A DNA stretch of 64,000 nt from the NCBI GenBank assembly GCA_900766135.1, contig CAAFUF010000011.1, forward strand, positions 34,668 through 98,667, written 5' to 3'. This document shows, one piece after another, positions 38,749 to 47,606 of this stretch (position 1 is its first letter; the number at the start of each line of letters is the position of its first letter). A program made the translations under genes and the position numbers. The notes beneath the pieces were generated by a model. That model worked only from the letters and a program-made list of their open reading frames with translations. It was not told the origin of the DNA and ran no database searches. Source of the DNA: Paenibacillaceae bacterium (GTDB taxonomy: Bacteria > Bacillota > Bacilli > Paenibacillales > Paenibacillaceae).

Positions 38749-39159
38749 GGTCTACCTCCCTCTGGTGGCCGCGCGAGTGGCGCGGTTTTTATGTTTTTTT
38801 ACTTCCGGCCTGCGATGGGAACGGGGCGATGGAACGGCCTGAAAAATCCCGGTAATTCCCTGATAGAAATCTGCTTCCAAACCATCAAAATATGGTAAAA
38901 TAAATCTATCAATCTATCGCAGTAATATAGTGTAGTCAATGGCGAGGTCAAACATTCCAATTAACCAGAAAAAAAGCGGCTAACTTCTCAAATTCCAGGC
39001 AACCTATCTTCGGTTCATGACGTTAAGAAATATAAGGATGCGCATGAATATGGCTTTGCCATCACGGCATAAAGTTGAAGGGGACCCTTGCCTGGGACGA
39101 CGGCATGTTGACGATGCCGAGGCCTTTTTGGGAAGGCATCATGGAGGGAGAGAATAGAG
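38749..39159. other. Intergenic region upstream of htrA
   Basis: No supported gene lies in these 410 bp. TAAAAT at 38896-38901 could be a -10 element but lacks a clear -35. A small hairpin CGGCAT/ATGCCG (39101-39119), followed by GGCCTTTTT, could be an attenuator in the htrA leader. Both are weak. Confidence 0.4.
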
Positions 39160-40437
39160 ATGGGATGGTTTGACGACGACTTTTATTCCACAAAGGTTTC
39201 GGGGCGGCGGGTACGCTTGTCCGAAGGCGACAGCCTCCGGCGTTGGCGCGGAGGGCCTCGGAAGCATCACCGGCGAGTGCTGTCCACGCTTCAGGTCTCT
39301 TTAATCTCTTCCGTTCTTAGCGCGGTGGTGGCCGTGCTATTGTTTAGTTTTATTACGGGGCTTCCTTCCTCATCGACCCGGCATGCCGCGACCGGCAGCG
39401 CCATCTTGCTCTCGGATGCCGGCGATCCCTATGATCGGATCAGTTCGGCGGCGGCGAAGGTCGCGCCCAGTGTGGTGAGTATCCTCAATCACAGCGGCGA
39501 ACTGTCGGATTACGATCCGGAGCATGCGGCGCTGGGGTCGGGCGTGATTTTTAAGAAGGAGAAGGGCAAGGCCTTCATTATAACGAATGCGCATGTGATC
39601 AGCGATGCGGGTGATCTGGAGATCGTGACGAGCGACGGGACTTCAAGCAAGGCAAAAGTTGTAGGGCAAGACTCCATCAACGATATCGCTGTACTGGAAA
39701 TCGACGGCCAAGGCATCAATACGGTGATTGAACTCGGCGACTCCCAAAAGCTGCGAGCCGGGGAAACGGTCATCGCCGTCGGCAATCCGCTGGGGCTTGG
39801 CGGAACGCTGACTTCCGGTATCGTGAGTTATACCAGCCGGATGATCCCGGTGTCGCTGAACCAGGACGGCGTGTACGACTGGGAGCAGGAAGTGATCCAG
39901 ACGGACGCGGCGATCAACGAGGGTAACAGCGGCGGGGCGCTGGTCGATTTGAACGGCCGGCTGATCGGGATCAATACAATGAAAATTTCCGATACCGGCG
40001 TTGAGGGGCTGGGTTTTGCTATCCCGGTCAACGAGGTGATGAAGACGGTGGATGATCTGCTGCTGCATGGCAAGGTGGTTCGCCCATATATGGGTGTATA
40101 TACATTGGATCTCAATAACCGGTTCTCCCCAATCTCCGATGAGCAGCGTCAGGATCTCAAGCTGCCGAGCCATGTCACGGAGGGCGTCATCGTCCTGGAG
40201 GCCCATGGGCCGGCGCTGGATGCGGGCATGAAGCTAAACGACGTCATCACCCAGCTCGACAAACAACCGATCCAATCGACTTTGGAGTTGCGCCGGTATC
40301 TGTATGAGAACAAGAAGATCGGCGATGACCTGGAAGTCACGTATTACCGCGAAGGCAAGCTGGAGAAAACAACCTTGAAGCTGACCGATAAACCGTCCGA
40401 GGCGGAGATCGAACAAGGGTTGGACGAAGACAAATAA
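39160..40437 (+). CDS. htrA: HtrA/DegP-like membrane-anchored serine protease
   Basis: This is a 425-residue envelope quality-control protease. A cytoplasmic N-terminus (about 1-43) precedes one membrane helix (about 44-67). A trypsin-like domain follows with the triad His145 (ITNAHV), Asp175 (NDIAVLEI) and Ser257 (EGNSGGALV), and a C-terminal PDZ domain (about 310-405, EGVIVLEAHGPALDAGMKLNDVITQLDKQPI). An htrA-like gene (yycK) commonly sits downstream of walJ in Bacillales; here the sugar locus separates them. GGAGGGAG precedes the ATG. Confidence 0.95.
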   Translation: MGWFDDDFYSTKVSGRRVRLSEGDSLRRWRGGPRKHHRRVLSTLQVSLISSVLSAVVAVLLFSFITGLPSSSTRHAATGSAILLSDAGDPYDRISSAAAKVAPSVVSILNHSGELSDYDPEHAALGSGVIFKKEKGKAFIITNAHVISDAGDLEIVTSDGTSSKAKVVGQDSINDIAVLEIDGQGINTVIELGDSQKLRAGETVIAVGNPLGLGGTLTSGIVSYTSRMIPVSLNQDGVYDWEQEVIQTDAAINEGNSGGALVDLNGRLIGINTMKISDTGVEGLGFAIPVNEVMKTVDDLLLHGKVVRPYMGVYTLDLNNRFSPISDEQRQDLKLPSHVTEGVIVLEAHGPALDAGMKLNDVITQLDKQPIQSTLELRRYLYENKKIGDDLEVTYYREGKLEKTTLKLTDKPSEAEIEQGLDEDK

Positions 40438-40449
40438 ACAGGATCGCAG

Positions 40450-40518
40450 GAGAGATTCCGAAAACCTGACAGCCGTAGACCGAAGCGACTGGAATGGGGT
40501 CGGGGTCTCTCTTTTTTT
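40450..40518 (+). terminator. Intrinsic terminator after htrA
   Basis: A long imperfect stem pairs GGAGAGATTCCG with CGGGGTCTCTC and ends in TTTTTTT. Confidence 0.7.
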
Positions 40519-40542
40519 GCGGGAATTCAAAGGAGGATGGAG

Positions 40543-42402
40543 ATGAACGGAAGCTATCCGTTTTCGGGCAAGGTTCGTCAAGACCTGTTGGAGCAAATGG
40601 CGAACCCGGCCGAGCCGCTGGATCTGCTGGTCGTGGGCGGCGGGATTACCGGGGCGGGAATCGCGTTGGATGCGGCGGCGCGGGGGATGCGCGTTGGACT
40701 TGCGGAGATGCAGGACTTTGCCGCAGGGACGTCAAGCCGATCGACGAAGCTGGTGCATGGCGGTCTGCGTTATCTAAAGCAGCTGGAGATCGGCGTCGTC
40801 GCGGAGGTGGGGCGCGAGCGGGCGATCGTGTACGAGAACGGGCCGCATGTCACGACGCCGGAACGGATGCTGCTGCCGATTTACCGGGGCGGCACGTTCG
40901 GCCGGTTCAGCACGTCGCTGGGGCTGCGCGCGTATGACTTCCTTGCGGGGGTGAAGCGCGGGGAGCGGCGCAGCATGCTGACGGCGGCGGAGACGCTGGC
41001 GAGAGAGCCGCTGCTGAAGCAAGACGGTCTGCTGGGCGGCGGGTACTACGTCGAGTACCGCACGGACGACGCCCGGCTGACTCTCGAGGTGCTCAAGGAA
41101 GCGGCGGCCCGTGGGGCCATGGCGGTCAACTACGCCAAGGTGACCGGGTTCCGGTACGACGACGGGCGGCTGATCGGCGCCGAAGTGACGGATCTGGCCA
41201 GCGGGCGGACGTATGAGCTGTACGCCCGAAAGGTCGTCAACGCGGCGGGCCCGTGGGTGGATGCGCTGCGTGAGATGGACGGGTCGAAGCAGGGCAAAAT
41301 GCTGCAGCTGACCAAAGGCGTGCACCTGGTGTTCGACCAGGGGCGGTTTCCGCTGCGGCAGGCGGTGTATTTTGATACGCCGGACGGCCGCATGGTGTTC
41401 GCGATTCCGCGCGACGGCAAAACCTACGTGGGCACGACGGACACGGTGTATCACGGCGAGCTTGCCCATCCGCGCATGACGGAGGCGGACCGCGATTATA
41501 TCCTGGACGCGGTCAACGGGATGTTTCCCGGGCTGGCCATCACGGCGGAGGATGTGAAGTCCAGCTGGGCCGGCGTGCGGCCGCTCATCTATGAGGAAGG
41601 CAAATCGCCTTCGGAAATTTCCCGCAAGGATGAAATTTGGGAGTCGGCGTCCGGCCTGATCACCATAGCCGGCGGCAAGCTGACCGGCTACCGCAAGATG
41701 GCGGAGCTGGTCGTCGACCGCGTGGCCGCCAAGCTGAAGCGGGAGCACGGCCGAAGCTTCGCGCCTTGCTCCACCAAGGCGCTGCCGATTTCCGGCGGGC
41801 AGGTGGGCGGCTCGCAGGGATTGCCCGGCTTCGCGGTGCGCAAGGCGCAGGAAGCGGCGGAGCGCGGCATCCCGCAGGCGCTTGCCGCCAAGTGGGCGGC
41901 CCGCTACGGGTCCAACGTGGATCGGCTGCTGGCATTGGCCGGCGAGCCCAAAAGGGGCCCGCAGGAGGGGCCGATCGTCCGCGTCGGGACCGGCTCTTGG
42001 CCGGCTGCCAGCGCAGAGGCGACATCGCCATTGGAACTGGCTTCGGGCTCCGGCACAGGGCGGGTCACCGAAGCCGGCACAGTCGCCGCAGAAACCGCGA
42101 ACCCGGGTACATCTTTGGCCTCGGCCGGTTCGCACGGGCTCCCGCTGGAGGTGGCGGTCCCGCTGCGGTATGCGCTAGAAGCGGAGATGGCGATGACGCC
42201 GGTGGATTTTTTCGTGCGGAGAACGGGGGCTTTATTGTTTGACATCGCCTGGGTGCGGCGGTGGAAGGAGCCGGTCGTCGTTGAGATGGCCCGGTATTTC
42301 GGCTGGCCGGAGGAAGTGAAGCGGCAGTTGGCGGAGGAGCTGGAGCGGGCATTGGCCGAGGCGGTCCTCCCGGAAGACGGGAAGGAAATCGACGGGATGT
42401 AA
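40543..42402 (+). CDS. glpD: Aerobic glycerol-3-phosphate dehydrogenase with low-complexity insertion
   Basis: GlpD oxidises glycerol-3-phosphate to dihydroxyacetone phosphate using FAD and passes electrons to the quinone pool. The protein has 619 residues, longer than the usual ~550-570. The FAD motif VVGGGITGAGIALDAAARG is at about residues 30-48. GTSSRSTKLVHGGLRYLKQ and KLTGYRKMAELVVDRV are family hallmarks. Residues about 467-532 form an A/G/S/T/P-rich stretch inserted just before the conserved C-terminal domain (VPLRYALEAEMAMTPVDFFVRRTGALLF). The ATG at 40543 is chosen because AAAGGAGG sits 6 nt upstream; the ATG at 40537 directly abuts it. No glpF or glpK is adjacent. Confidence 0.95.
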   Translation: MNGSYPFSGKVRQDLLEQMANPAEPLDLLVVGGGITGAGIALDAAARGMRVGLAEMQDFAAGTSSRSTKLVHGGLRYLKQLEIGVVAEVGRERAIVYENGPHVTTPERMLLPIYRGGTFGRFSTSLGLRAYDFLAGVKRGERRSMLTAAETLAREPLLKQDGLLGGGYYVEYRTDDARLTLEVLKEAAARGAMAVNYAKVTGFRYDDGRLIGAEVTDLASGRTYELYARKVVNAAGPWVDALREMDGSKQGKMLQLTKGVHLVFDQGRFPLRQAVYFDTPDGRMVFAIPRDGKTYVGTTDTVYHGELAHPRMTEADRDYILDAVNGMFPGLAITAEDVKSSWAGVRPLIYEEGKSPSEISRKDEIWESASGLITIAGGKLTGYRKMAELVVDRVAAKLKREHGRSFAPCSTKALPISGGQVGGSQGLPGFAVRKAQEAAERGIPQALAAKWAARYGSNVDRLLALAGEPKRGPQEGPIVRVGTGSWPAASAEATSPLELASGSGTGRVTEAGTVAAETANPGTSLASAGSHGLPLEVAVPLRYALEAEMAMTPVDFFVRRTGALLFDIAWVRRWKEPVVVEMARYFGWPEEVKRQLAEELERALAEAVLPEDGKEIDGM

Positions 42403-42520
42403 GGTTAGGGCTAGAAGATACTGTGATTTTATTGTAGGAACAAGGAATTTGTCCTTTTTCTGTCGAACTACATCCAAGAGAGCAAGCATTTTATCGAAGA
42501 GGGAAAGAGGGCAGGGGTTC

Positions 42521-43942
42521 ATGAAAAACGGATGGAAACGCGGAATTCGCGGATTGGCGATTCTCGCGGGATTAGGAGCGGCCTGGCTGGCTGCGGGGTC
42601 AGCGGTTCAAGCCGCTGCGCCAGACTTTAAGGATGTTCCGGCATCCCATTGGGCTTATGACAAAGTCATGTGGGCAAAGAACAACGGCGTGACGGACGGG
42701 TATCCGGACGGGACGTTCCGCCCGGCCCAGTCGGTGACGGAGGCGGAATTTTTGAGCATGCTGGTCCGGGCTTATCCGGAGATCAAGCTGGACGCGGCGA
42801 ATGGGCAGGAGACTTGGTATACGCCGTATTATGACTTGGCCTTCGAATTAACCTGGCCGGTGAGCGACAAGCCGAACGAGCCGATCACGCGCGGGTCGGT
42901 GGCCCGCTTGATGGCGGCTTTTTACGGGCAAAGCTTGAGCGAAGATGAGGCGGTTCAGTGGGTGCTTGCCCAAGGCTTGGCTCAAGGGAAAAGCGGTGCC
43001 GGCGTGCAGGGGTTCGCGCCAAAGGACGCGGTGTCGCGGGCGGAAGCGCAGACGTTCCTGTACCGGCTGAAACTGACGTTGCCGAAGGCGACGAGCCCGG
43101 ATCTGATCAAGCCGGAGATCCGGCTGCAGGGCGTGGGGATCGGGGATTCGACGGAACGCGTGATCGAGCTGCTCGGCGAACCGGCGCGCAAGGACGTGAC
43201 CAACTTCGGGCTGGAATGGTACATCTATAATAAGGATTACAAACATTATACGCAGGTTGGCGTGGCCGACGGCAAGGTGGTTGGCTTGTTCGGCAATCAT
43301 GAGGAGTGGAGATTCGGGACCGAGGCGGAGGAAGGGCTCGAGCCGTTGCGGAGCAGCCTGGCCGCGATCTGGGACAAGAGCGAGCATCCGCCGCGGGAGT
43401 ATGTGGAGACGTATACGCCGAGAGGGCTGTACCTCAATCTGTACCTGGACAAGCACGAGAAGTACCGCGTGGACGGGGTGCTGCTGATGGACAAGAAATT
43501 TACGGAGACCCATGTGTACGCGCCGTCTACGCCGGAGTCGCTGAAGGCGACGGAGCGGGAGATTTTTGACCTGACCAACGCATTTCGTGTGCAAAAAGGG
43601 GTAGGTGTGCTGAGCTGGAACGAATCCGTGGCCGAGGTGGCGCGCTCGCATAGTAAGGATATGGCGGAACGGAATTATTTTGAGCATGATAATCCGGAAG
43701 GGAAGTCGGCGGGCGACCGCATGATGTCTCGCGGGATTCCGCAATTCCGGGCTTGGGGCGAAAATATCGCCGCCGGATACCTGGATGCGATCGACGGGCA
43801 TTATGGCTGGCTCAATTCTTGGGGCCACCGGGAGAATATGCTGGAGCCGGCGTTTACGATGCTGGGCGTCGGTGCCGTAGACGGGCTCGATGGCAGCGAT
43901 TACGATACGTATTATACGCAAAACTTCTATACGCCGCTGTAA
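42521..43942 (+). CDS. Secreted SLH- and CAP-domain protein
   Basis: This 473-residue protein has a basic N-terminus and signal peptide (about 1-34, ending VQAAA) and an SLH-type wall-anchoring repeat (about 35-85, DFKDVPASHWAYDKVMWAKNNGVTDG). A second, weaker SLH region runs to about 195. A CAP-associated N-terminal domain (about 200-340, GVGIGDSTERVIELLGEPARKDV) and a C-terminal CAP/SCP domain (about 350-473, LTNAFRVQKGVGVLSWNESVAEVARSHSKDM, WGENIAAGY, SWGHRENML) follow. CAP histidines are present. Similar proteins are wall-attached in Paenibacillus. The function of the CAP domain in bacteria is not established. Confidence 0.92.
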   Translation: MKNGWKRGIRGLAILAGLGAAWLAAGSAVQAAAPDFKDVPASHWAYDKVMWAKNNGVTDGYPDGTFRPAQSVTEAEFLSMLVRAYPEIKLDAANGQETWYTPYYDLAFELTWPVSDKPNEPITRGSVARLMAAFYGQSLSEDEAVQWVLAQGLAQGKSGAGVQGFAPKDAVSRAEAQTFLYRLKLTLPKATSPDLIKPEIRLQGVGIGDSTERVIELLGEPARKDVTNFGLEWYIYNKDYKHYTQVGVADGKVVGLFGNHEEWRFGTEAEEGLEPLRSSLAAIWDKSEHPPREYVETYTPRGLYLNLYLDKHEKYRVDGVLLMDKKFTETHVYAPSTPESLKATEREIFDLTNAFRVQKGVGVLSWNESVAEVARSHSKDMAERNYFEHDNPEGKSAGDRMMSRGIPQFRAWGENIAAGYLDAIDGHYGWLNSWGHRENMLEPAFTMLGVGAVDGLDGSDYDTYYTQNFYTPL

Positions 43943-43980
43943 CCGGCCGGAGAGTCGGGCAGTTGGAGCTTGGAAGGGGA

Positions 43981-44021
43981 AGGAACCGCCTGCCGGATGT
44001 GATCGGGGCGGTTCCTTTTTT
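43981..44021 (+). terminator. Intrinsic terminator after the SLH-CAP gene
   Basis: GGAACCGCC and GGCGGTTCC form a perfect 9-bp stem followed by TTTTTT. Confidence 0.85.
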
Positions 44022-44111
44022 GCGCGGAGTATGGTAGAAAAGATAAAGGACAACCTGTTAATACGCAAGCCGGCCGCGGGAGTGCGGCGCATAAGAAAGG
44101 ATGCTTGGACT

Positions 44112-44279
44112 ATGTACGTCGTATGCAAAGATCATGTGGAATTGGCCATCGATATGTTCGTGGATGAGTTTGAGGAAGCCCCCGATGTGGTTGATTTGGA
44201 GCACACCAAGTTTATTGACTGGGAGCCCCCGGTGAAATGCCAGGAATGCGACCATGAGGCGCGGTTTTTGGTGGTGTAA
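44112..44279 (+). CDS. CxxH/CxxC family small protein
   Basis: This 55-residue protein fits the small CxxH/CxxC family often encoded near htrA and rlmH in Bacillales. The putative metal ligands are Cys5-x-x-His8 (CKDH) and Cys43-x-x-Cys46 (CQEC), spaced as a zinc-ribbon-like pair around an acidic middle. AAAGGA lies 9 nt before the ATG at 44112. Its function is unknown. Confidence 0.88.
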   Translation: MYVVCKDHVELAIDMFVDEFEEAPDVVDLEHTKFIDWEPPVKCQECDHEARFLVV

Positions 44280-44285
44280 GGTAGC

Positions 44286-45167
44286 TTAGGCTGCTGCTCC
44301 AGCTCCAGGCTCTTGAATATGTTTGAAAATGAGTATCAAGATACCGATGCCAGCCAGATTAAACGCAGGGAAAAGGATGATTTCCGCCGCTTCCATGCTA
44401 ACGCCGGCTACCATTTGGCCGATGATCATGGCTGTTAACGCGGTCAACATCGTTACGGCCTTGACACAGAGGATAGATGAAAGCAGCAATCCGAATGGTT
44501 TTCGCTGCAGAAGCAACAGGCCGGAAAGAATCGCGGCCGGAACGACAAAGCCCAGATCCAGGGCTTGTATGACTAAAGTCGTATAATGCTCCAAACCGAT
44601 GGGGGCGGTGCTGCCGACGAACGAAGGTTTGATTCTTCCCACCCACATAAGCCCGATCGCGGCAGCGATAAAGATCAGAAACCCGGCGACCGTTCGAACC
44701 GGAAGTTTGGCGTTGAAGCTTTGCTGCAATATTCTCGGGTCCAGGGAAATCATGGCGAGCAGAAAAGCAAAGAAACTCAGGGACATCAAGCCAACATCGA
44801 TGAGAAACAGGTCGTTGAACATGGATGTAAATGAATAGGACGCATAAGTGTATAGAAAATAAGCCAGCGTTCCCGCCAGCAGAATTTTTCCCTTCAACCG
44901 GCCTTTTCTGGCTGACGCAAGAGAAGCGACCAATAACGGGACGCCCACCAGGACGGTGACGACATCCTGGGCTATAGCCTGCGAAGCCATGGATACGGAA
45001 TCGTTCCGGTACAATCCTTTGCCATAGATCTCAACGGTTTCTCCGCGTATGGACGTAATTTCATGCTTGCCGGGACCGCCGCTCGAATAAATACCCGTGA
45101 TTGCCGCAGTCAAGGATAACACCATGATCAGCACGGCCAATACGGTCATTTCCTTCCGAAACTTCAT
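44286..45167 (-). CDS. Multi-pass membrane protein of unknown function
   Basis: This 293-residue protein has about eight hydrophobic helices. They include an N-terminal one (about 7-25), a short outer loop with YSSGGPGKHEITSIRGETVEIYGKGLYRND, and paired helices to the C-terminus. GGAGGTG lies 5 nt before the ATG at 45167; the frame continues further upstream without support. I do not recognise the family. It follows the TetR gene on the same strand by 29 bp and is probably regulated by it, as an efflux- or stress-related membrane protein might be, but no substrate can be named. Confidence 0.8.
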   Translation of the reverse strand: MKFRKEMTVLAVLIMVLSLTAAITGIYSSGGPGKHEITSIRGETVEIYGKGLYRNDSVSMASQAIAQDVVTVLVGVPLLVASLASARKGRLKGKILLAGTLAYFLYTYASYSFTSMFNDLFLIDVGLMSLSFFAFLLAMISLDPRILQQSFNAKLPVRTVAGFLIFIAAAIGLMWVGRIKPSFVGSTAPIGLEHYTTLVIQALDLGFVVPAAILSGLLLLQRKPFGLLLSSILCVKAVTMLTALTAMIIGQMVAGVSMEAAEIILFPAFNLAGIGILILIFKHIQEPGAGAAA

Positions 45168-45196
45168 ATCAACACCTCCATCTTTTTTTGTTGCGG

Positions 45197-45826
45197 TTAT
45201 TCGTGTGGCAAAGCGCAGAGCGTGAATTCCAGGAAATGATCGATCAGCCGCTGTTTCTGTTTCTCTTCCACTTTCTCTGTGATCAGCCTTAAGATCAGGC
45301 CAAACATCGATGTCCAAATGACTTGTGCGGTAAGCTCAATCCGGCTGTCCTCGATCGGAAGGCCTTGTTCGTGCCAGATCTCTCGCAGGGTCTGGTGCAG
45401 CATTCCCATGGCGGGCTGAGATGCGGAAGCCCCCTGAAATAAAACGGAGGTGTGTTTCAGGATCGCCGACGATTCGCTCAGCATCATGATTTTATATTCG
45501 TCCGCCATTCCGGTCATCAGCTCGATGTAGGTCCGCATACTTGTTTTCAGTTTTTCCTCTGGGCGGTTTGCCGCGGATAAGGACAAGGACAGTTTGTCGA
45601 CGATTTGTCGATAGGTGCTCATGATGATCTGGTTGATGATATCTTCTTTATCCATGAAATAGTGGTACACGTTGGCGGGAGAATACTCGATTTTATCGGC
45701 GATTTTACGGATGGAGATGTTTTCGGCACCCTCGGTTCTCATAATTTCTGCAGCGGCTTGGAGGATCTTTTTGCGTTTTTCGTTTTTCTCGCGTTCTTTT
45801 CGATCTTGAATGCCTATAGGGATCAC
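45197..45826 (-). CDS. TetR family transcriptional regulator
   Basis: This protein of about 209 residues has a TetR helix-turn-helix (RKKILQAAAEIMRTEGAENISIRKIADKIEYSPANVYHYFMDKEDIIN) and a helical ligand-binding domain ending LRLITEKVEEKQKQRLIDHFLEFTLCALP. The start is uncertain. GTG at 45826 is given, but no good ribosome site fits it, and GAGGTGA itself could be a ribosome site for a rarer start a few codons later. The frame stays open to 45943 over a palindrome that looks like the regulator's own operator, which argues against an upstream start. Confidence 0.85.
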   Translation of the reverse strand: MIPIGIQDRKEREKNEKRKKILQAAAEIMRTEGAENISIRKIADKIEYSPANVYHYFMDKEDIINQIIMSTYRQIVDKLSLSLSAANRPEEKLKTSMRTYIELMTGMADEYKIMMLSESSAILKHTSVLFQGASASQPAMGMLHQTLREIWHEQGLPIEDSRIELTAQVIWTSMFGLILRLITEKVEEKQKQRLIDHFLEFTLCALPHE

Positions 45827-45862
45827 CTCGAACGGAATTTTTTTGGACAAATGATAAACGGT

Positions 45863-45877
45863 GTTCAAATATTGAAC
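45863..45877. promoter_or_regulatory. Candidate TetR operator
   Basis: GTTCAAATATTGAAC has perfect 6-bp inverted arms and a 3-bp centre, and is itself flanked by direct AACGGTGTT repeats. It sits just upstream of the TetR gene. Confidence 0.5.
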
Positions 45878-46049
45878 GGTGTTTACTTTGAAGATAATAC
45901 GGAACATGAAGCGCGTCAAGGCTGCATGCATGAAGACGAGCATGATATTGAAGGTAGGAGCAAAAACTTCTTGAAAGTGTCAAAAAATGATGCGACTGGG
46001 GTACCGGTAGTATAGACCGGTGCCGAGCGTGTAAACGGAGGGCTGTCGT

Positions 46050-46529
46050 TTGTTCATTCAAATTATTGCCGTGGGTAAGTTGAAGGAAAAATATTTGGTG
46101 CAGGGGATCGCCGAATACACGAAGCGGCTGACGCCTTACGTCAAATTTCAAGTCGTGGAAGTGGCCGACGAGAAAGCGCCGGAGACGATGAGCGAGGCGG
46201 AGGTCATCGGCGTGAAGGAGCGCGAGGGCGAACGCATCCTCGCGCAGATCAAGAGCGACGCGCATGTCATCGCGCTCGCGATTGGCGGCCAGCTCTGGAG
46301 CTCGGAGGAGCTGGCCGCCTGTTTGGACCAGCTCGGCACCTACGGGACGAGCCATGTCGTGTTTGTCATCGGCGGCAGCCACGGGCTCGCCGATGCGGTG
46401 CTCCGCCGTGCGCAGCAGCGGCTGTCGTTCGGGCGCATGACGCTGCCCCATCAGCTCATGCGCCTGGTGCTCACCGAGCAGATTTATCGCGCGGTGAAGA
46501 TTAATCGGGGGGAACCGTATCATAAATAA
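46050..46529 (+). CDS. rlmH: 23S rRNA (pseudouridine-1915-N3) methyltransferase RlmH
   Basis: RlmH is a SPOUT-class methyltransferase that methylates pseudouridine 1915 of 23S rRNA. The protein has 159 residues, the usual length. The N-terminus [15 protein letters not shown] is characteristic, the SAM knot includes [14 protein letters not shown] and [15 protein letters not shown], and the C-terminus is RGEPYHK. The start is TTG at 46050 after GGAGGG. The final codons, GAACCGTATCATAAATAA, correspond to the SCCmec attachment site in staphylococcal rlmH (orfX), and related sequence recurs twice downstream. Confidence 0.97.
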   Translation: MFIQIIAVGKLKEKYLVQGIAEYTKRLTPYVKFQVVEVADEKAPETMSEAEVIGVKEREGERILAQIKSDAHVIALAIGGQLWSSEELAACLDQLGTYGTSHVVFVIGGSHGLADAVLRRAQQRLSFGRMTLPHQLMRLVLTEQIYRAVKINRGEPYHK

Positions 46530-46540
46530 GGACAACTTTT
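46511..46540 (+). repeat. attL-like site at the 3' end of rlmH
   Basis: The last codons of rlmH and the following bases read GAACCGTATCATAAATAAGG then ACAAC and TTTT. The same segment recurs at 54861 and, more degenerate, at 56704, in the same orientation. Confidence 0.7.
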
Positions 46541-46637
46541 AAATAGGCTCCCCATTAAGTAGACAGGATTAATAAATAAACCGGCCACTTCAGAAGAGCA
46601 TATCAGTAGCCGTGGATGTCGAATGCTTTGGTATCCT

Positions 46638-47510
46638 TTAAAATGGTTTTATCACATCATCTGAATCAGTGGAGTAAGCCAGCTCTTTCTGTGCTTCCAG
46701 AGCGGCCAGTCTGTCCAGCAGGGCTGTCCGGATTTGCTCATAGGCGTCACTGCCCAACGCCATACGTATCGGACCCTCTCCCTGGTCGACACGACGGATA
46801 ATCTGCTGCGCCATTTTATCCGGATCGCCGACAACCATTTGATTGAACATGCTCCTATCTATACCAGGTAGTTCTCCCTTCATCAGGCTAACGAATTGGC
46901 CCGCCTCCGTATCCCGGTATTCGTCCATCCGCTCGCCGAATACGGCGTTGCTTGTAATGAAATTTGTTCGGATTCCGCCGGGCTCCACCATAGTGGCCTT
47001 AATATTGAACGGAGCCACTTCCTTAGCCAGCGCTTCAAAGGCTCCTTCGACCGCCCATTTCGAAGAGCAATACAGTCCCATACCCGGAATAGAATAATGA
47101 CCCGCCATACTCGAAATCTGTACCATATGACCGCCGCCCTGCTTGCGGAAAAAGGGCAGGACTGCACGCGCTGCACGCAGGGAGCCAAGCACATTGGTCA
47201 TAAACTGATGCTCAATTTGCCTGTCGCTTGCTTCTTCCACTGCGCCATACAAGCCATAGGCTGCATTATTGACAAACACATCGATCGTGCCCAGTTCTGA
47301 AAATGCACGTTCCACCACTTCAGCAATTTGCTGAGAGTTTGTCAGATCTAAATTAGCCTGCCAAAGCCCAGAGCCATACTGTGCCTGTAAATCATCCAGC
47401 ACCCCCGGCTTGCGTACCGTTGCGGCTACACGGTCCCCCCTATCCAGCAACCGGCGAGTTATACGTGAAGCCAAGCCTCCTGACGCTCCTGTAATGAACC
47501 AAGTTTGCAT
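46638..47510 (-). CDS. Short-chain dehydrogenase/reductase (SDR 1 of the island)
   Basis: This 290-residue classical SDR has the cofactor motif TGASGGLA at residues 7-14, NNAAYG near 81 and the catalytic YCSSK (Tyr147, Lys151). The ATG at 47510 is preceded by GGAGGG 8 nt upstream. The frame extends further but without support. It lies 96 bp downstream of the MmyB-type regulator gene on the same strand. A ~40-bp element shared with the other SDR's upstream region sits between them. The substrate is unknown. Confidence 0.92.
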   Translation of the reverse strand: MQTWFITGASGGLASRITRRLLDRGDRVAATVRKPGVLDDLQAQYGSGLWQANLDLTNSQQIAEVVERAFSELGTIDVFVNNAAYGLYGAVEEASDRQIEHQFMTNVLGSLRAARAVLPFFRKQGGGHMVQISSMAGHYSIPGMGLYCSSKWAVEGAFEALAKEVAPFNIKATMVEPGGIRTNFITSNAVFGERMDEYRDTEAGQFVSLMKGELPGIDRSMFNQMVVGDPDKMAQQIIRRVDQGEGPIRMALGSDAYEQIRTALLDRLAALEAQKELAYSTDSDDVIKPF

Positions 47511-47562
47511 GCTAAACACCCTCCATTCGTTGTCATCCACTGAATCATACAAGCAACTGGAA

Positions 47563-47605
47563 GGAGCTAGCCACAGCACGTCTGTACTATTAACGGGAGT
47601 AACAG
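47563..47605 (-). promoter_or_regulatory. Shared upstream element, copy 1 (before SDR 1)
   Basis: Read on the minus strand it starts CTGTTACTCCCGTTAATAG, exactly as copy 2 at 48606, and continues with AGACRTGCTGTGGCTA. It precedes SDR 1 in the same orientation in which copy 2 precedes SDR 2. Confidence 0.6.
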
Positions 47606-47606
47606 T

